From assembly GCA_005777235.1 (NCBI GenBank), contig SXND01000246.1, forward strand, positions 1-36,335: 36,335 nt of DNA, given 5' to 3'. The stretch is from Pseudomonadota bacterium (GTDB lineage Bacteria; Tectomicrobia; Entotheonellia; Entotheonellales; Entotheonellaceae). Shown in pieces: positions 35,493 to 36,335 of the stretch; position 1 is the stretch's first letter, and every line of letters starts with the position of its first letter. The translations under genes were made by a program, and so were the position numbers. The notes under the pieces are model-generated. The model ran no database searches and was not told the DNA's origin. It saw nothing but the letters and a program-made list of their open reading frames with translations.

Positions 35493-36335
35493 CCACCCGC
35501 CTCATTCTGTGAATCGGGCAGCACGGCGAGCCAGGCGATGACCTCGAAGTCGTTGATGCCCGCGAACTCGCCCTGCATGGCATGCGTGCCGCCGGGGATG
35601 AACAGGCTGGCCACGGCGCGCTCTTCGTTCTTGCCGACCACCGAGGCCACGGCGGCGGCAAGCAGACGCTGTGCCGCGCGCATGTCTTCGCCCTGCCTGG
35701 TCGCCTTGTCGAAGCGGGCGCAGGCACCGGCATCGGGCAGTTCGCGCCCGAGGCAGAGGCGCTTGAGCCGGTCGAGGATCTGCTTGGCCTGCGTGTAGGG
35801 CAGCAGCACCGTGCCGTCGTCGCCGACATGCACGAGATACTGGGCACCGAGCGGGTAGCCGGCCTCGGCGCTGCGCCTGGCCGCCTCGCCCTCGGCGCGC
35901 AGGCAGAAGATGATGCCCGGCGTGATTTCCGCTTCGGTGGTGGTGGTGATCGCGCAGGTGCCGAGCGGCAGACTTTCCAGCACGCCGGGATGCGCCTTGA
36001 GGTATTGCGCCAGATCGATGCGGAAGTCGGTGAGGGTCAGATCGGCGATGGAGACGCCGGTGGAAAGGTCTTCGAGGTCGATCACCGCGTCCTGGAGCTT
36101 CATGAGCTGCTTGCGGCGGTACTCCAGATCGTTCATCGGGTTGCCGGAGTCCTGCTCGATCAGGTTCTCTTCGCCGGTGGCGGAGATGTCGAGCAGCACC
36201 ATGCGGCCGCTGACCCGCTGCTCCAGGTTGATGTACTCCTCCAGCTCCATGTTGGGCCAGAAGTTGACGAGCTGGATACGTTCGTTGGGCGAGCCGATGC
36301 GGTCGATGCGGCCGAAGCGCTGGATGATGCGCACC
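35489..36335 (-). CDS. SNF2-type DEAD/DEAH helicase, C-terminal part; cut by window edge
   Basis: The visible 282 residues begin inside helicase motif VI (VRIIQRFGRIDRIGSPNERI), the arginine-finger motif of SNF2/RapA-like enzymes. They continue LVNFWPNMELEEYINLEQRV and a long C-terminal extension with no named domain, ending DSQNEAGG. The ATPase core lies right of the window. It is the first visible gene of the leftward helicase - DUF4391 - four-helix - mod - res chain, with four-base overlap to DUF4391, so it is translationally coupled and likely part of the same defence system. Confidence 0.88.
   Translation of the reverse strand, partial: VRIIQRFGRIDRIGSPNERIQLVNFWPNMELEEYINLEQRVSGRMVLLDISATGEENLIEQDSGNPMNDLEYRRKQLMKLQDAVIDLEDLSTGVSIADLTLTDFRIDLAQYLKAHPGVLESLPLGTCAITTTTEAEITPGIIFCLRAEGEAARRSAEAGYPLGAQYLVHVGDDGTVLLPYTQAKQILDRLKRLCLGRELPDAGACARFDKATRQGEDMRAAQRLLAAAVASVVGKNEERAVASLFIPGGTHAMQGEFAGINDFEVIAWLAVLPDSQNEAGG

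Overview
The window comes from a GC-rich, Gram-negative bacterium. A PEP-CTERM protein, a Tat-exported LTXXQ protein and a Pseudomonas-type REP pair support a didermic cell envelope. Acyl-CoA, MDR and probable hopanoid/isoprenoid genes sit among many decayed mobile elements, as in large-genome uncultured proteobacterial or tectomicrobial lineages. That placement is inference; no rRNA or other marker fixes the phylum.

Layout. 1-2516: a leftward heat-shock cluster, Hsp20 - Hsp20 - broken dnaJ - dnaK (dnaK runs off the left edge). The second Hsp20 has a hairpin that pairs its own ribosome binding site. 2650-3225: an ISAs1-type transposase remnant. 3275-8628: a methyltransferase with a small membrane protein (leftward), then rightward rqcH/NFACT, a metallophosphoesterase and a gamma-glutamyltranspeptidase that ends in a strong hairpin shared with the convergent HU gene. 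9226-11342: a zinc MDR dehydrogenase and a squalene/phytoene synthase, separated by a 165-bp TIR element carrying a REP pair. 11623-14070: a Lon-like protease with a degenerate nucleotide site. 14084-18705: a two-gene ATPase operon (AAA, then AAA-TPR, ATGA overlap) behind a double palindromic operator. 18943-19054: a second small TIR element. 19079-21758: an LTXXQ protein (interrupted by a TGA), response regulator and histidine kinase, a Cpx-like layout. 21827-25712: a PEP-CTERM protein and a probable catabolic cluster of acyl-CoA dehydrogenase, DenD-like dehydrogenase and crotonase.

25812-29215 is a graveyard: an IscB C-terminal remnant, a small membrane protein, a degraded IS110 transposase, an apparently intact DUF433/DUF5615 toxin-antitoxin pair and a VapC fragment. 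29216-36335 is a leftward defence island: SNF2-type helicase (cut by the right edge) - DUF4391 - four-helix-bundle protein in a repeat-flanked cassette - type III methyltransferase Mod - Res. Res is split by one in-frame TAG, so the island probably modifies DNA but may no longer restrict it.

The best candidates for something undescribed are the AAA / AAA-TPR operon with its operator, the helicase-DUF4391-Mod-Res island, and the putative RNA thermometer ahead of hsp20.
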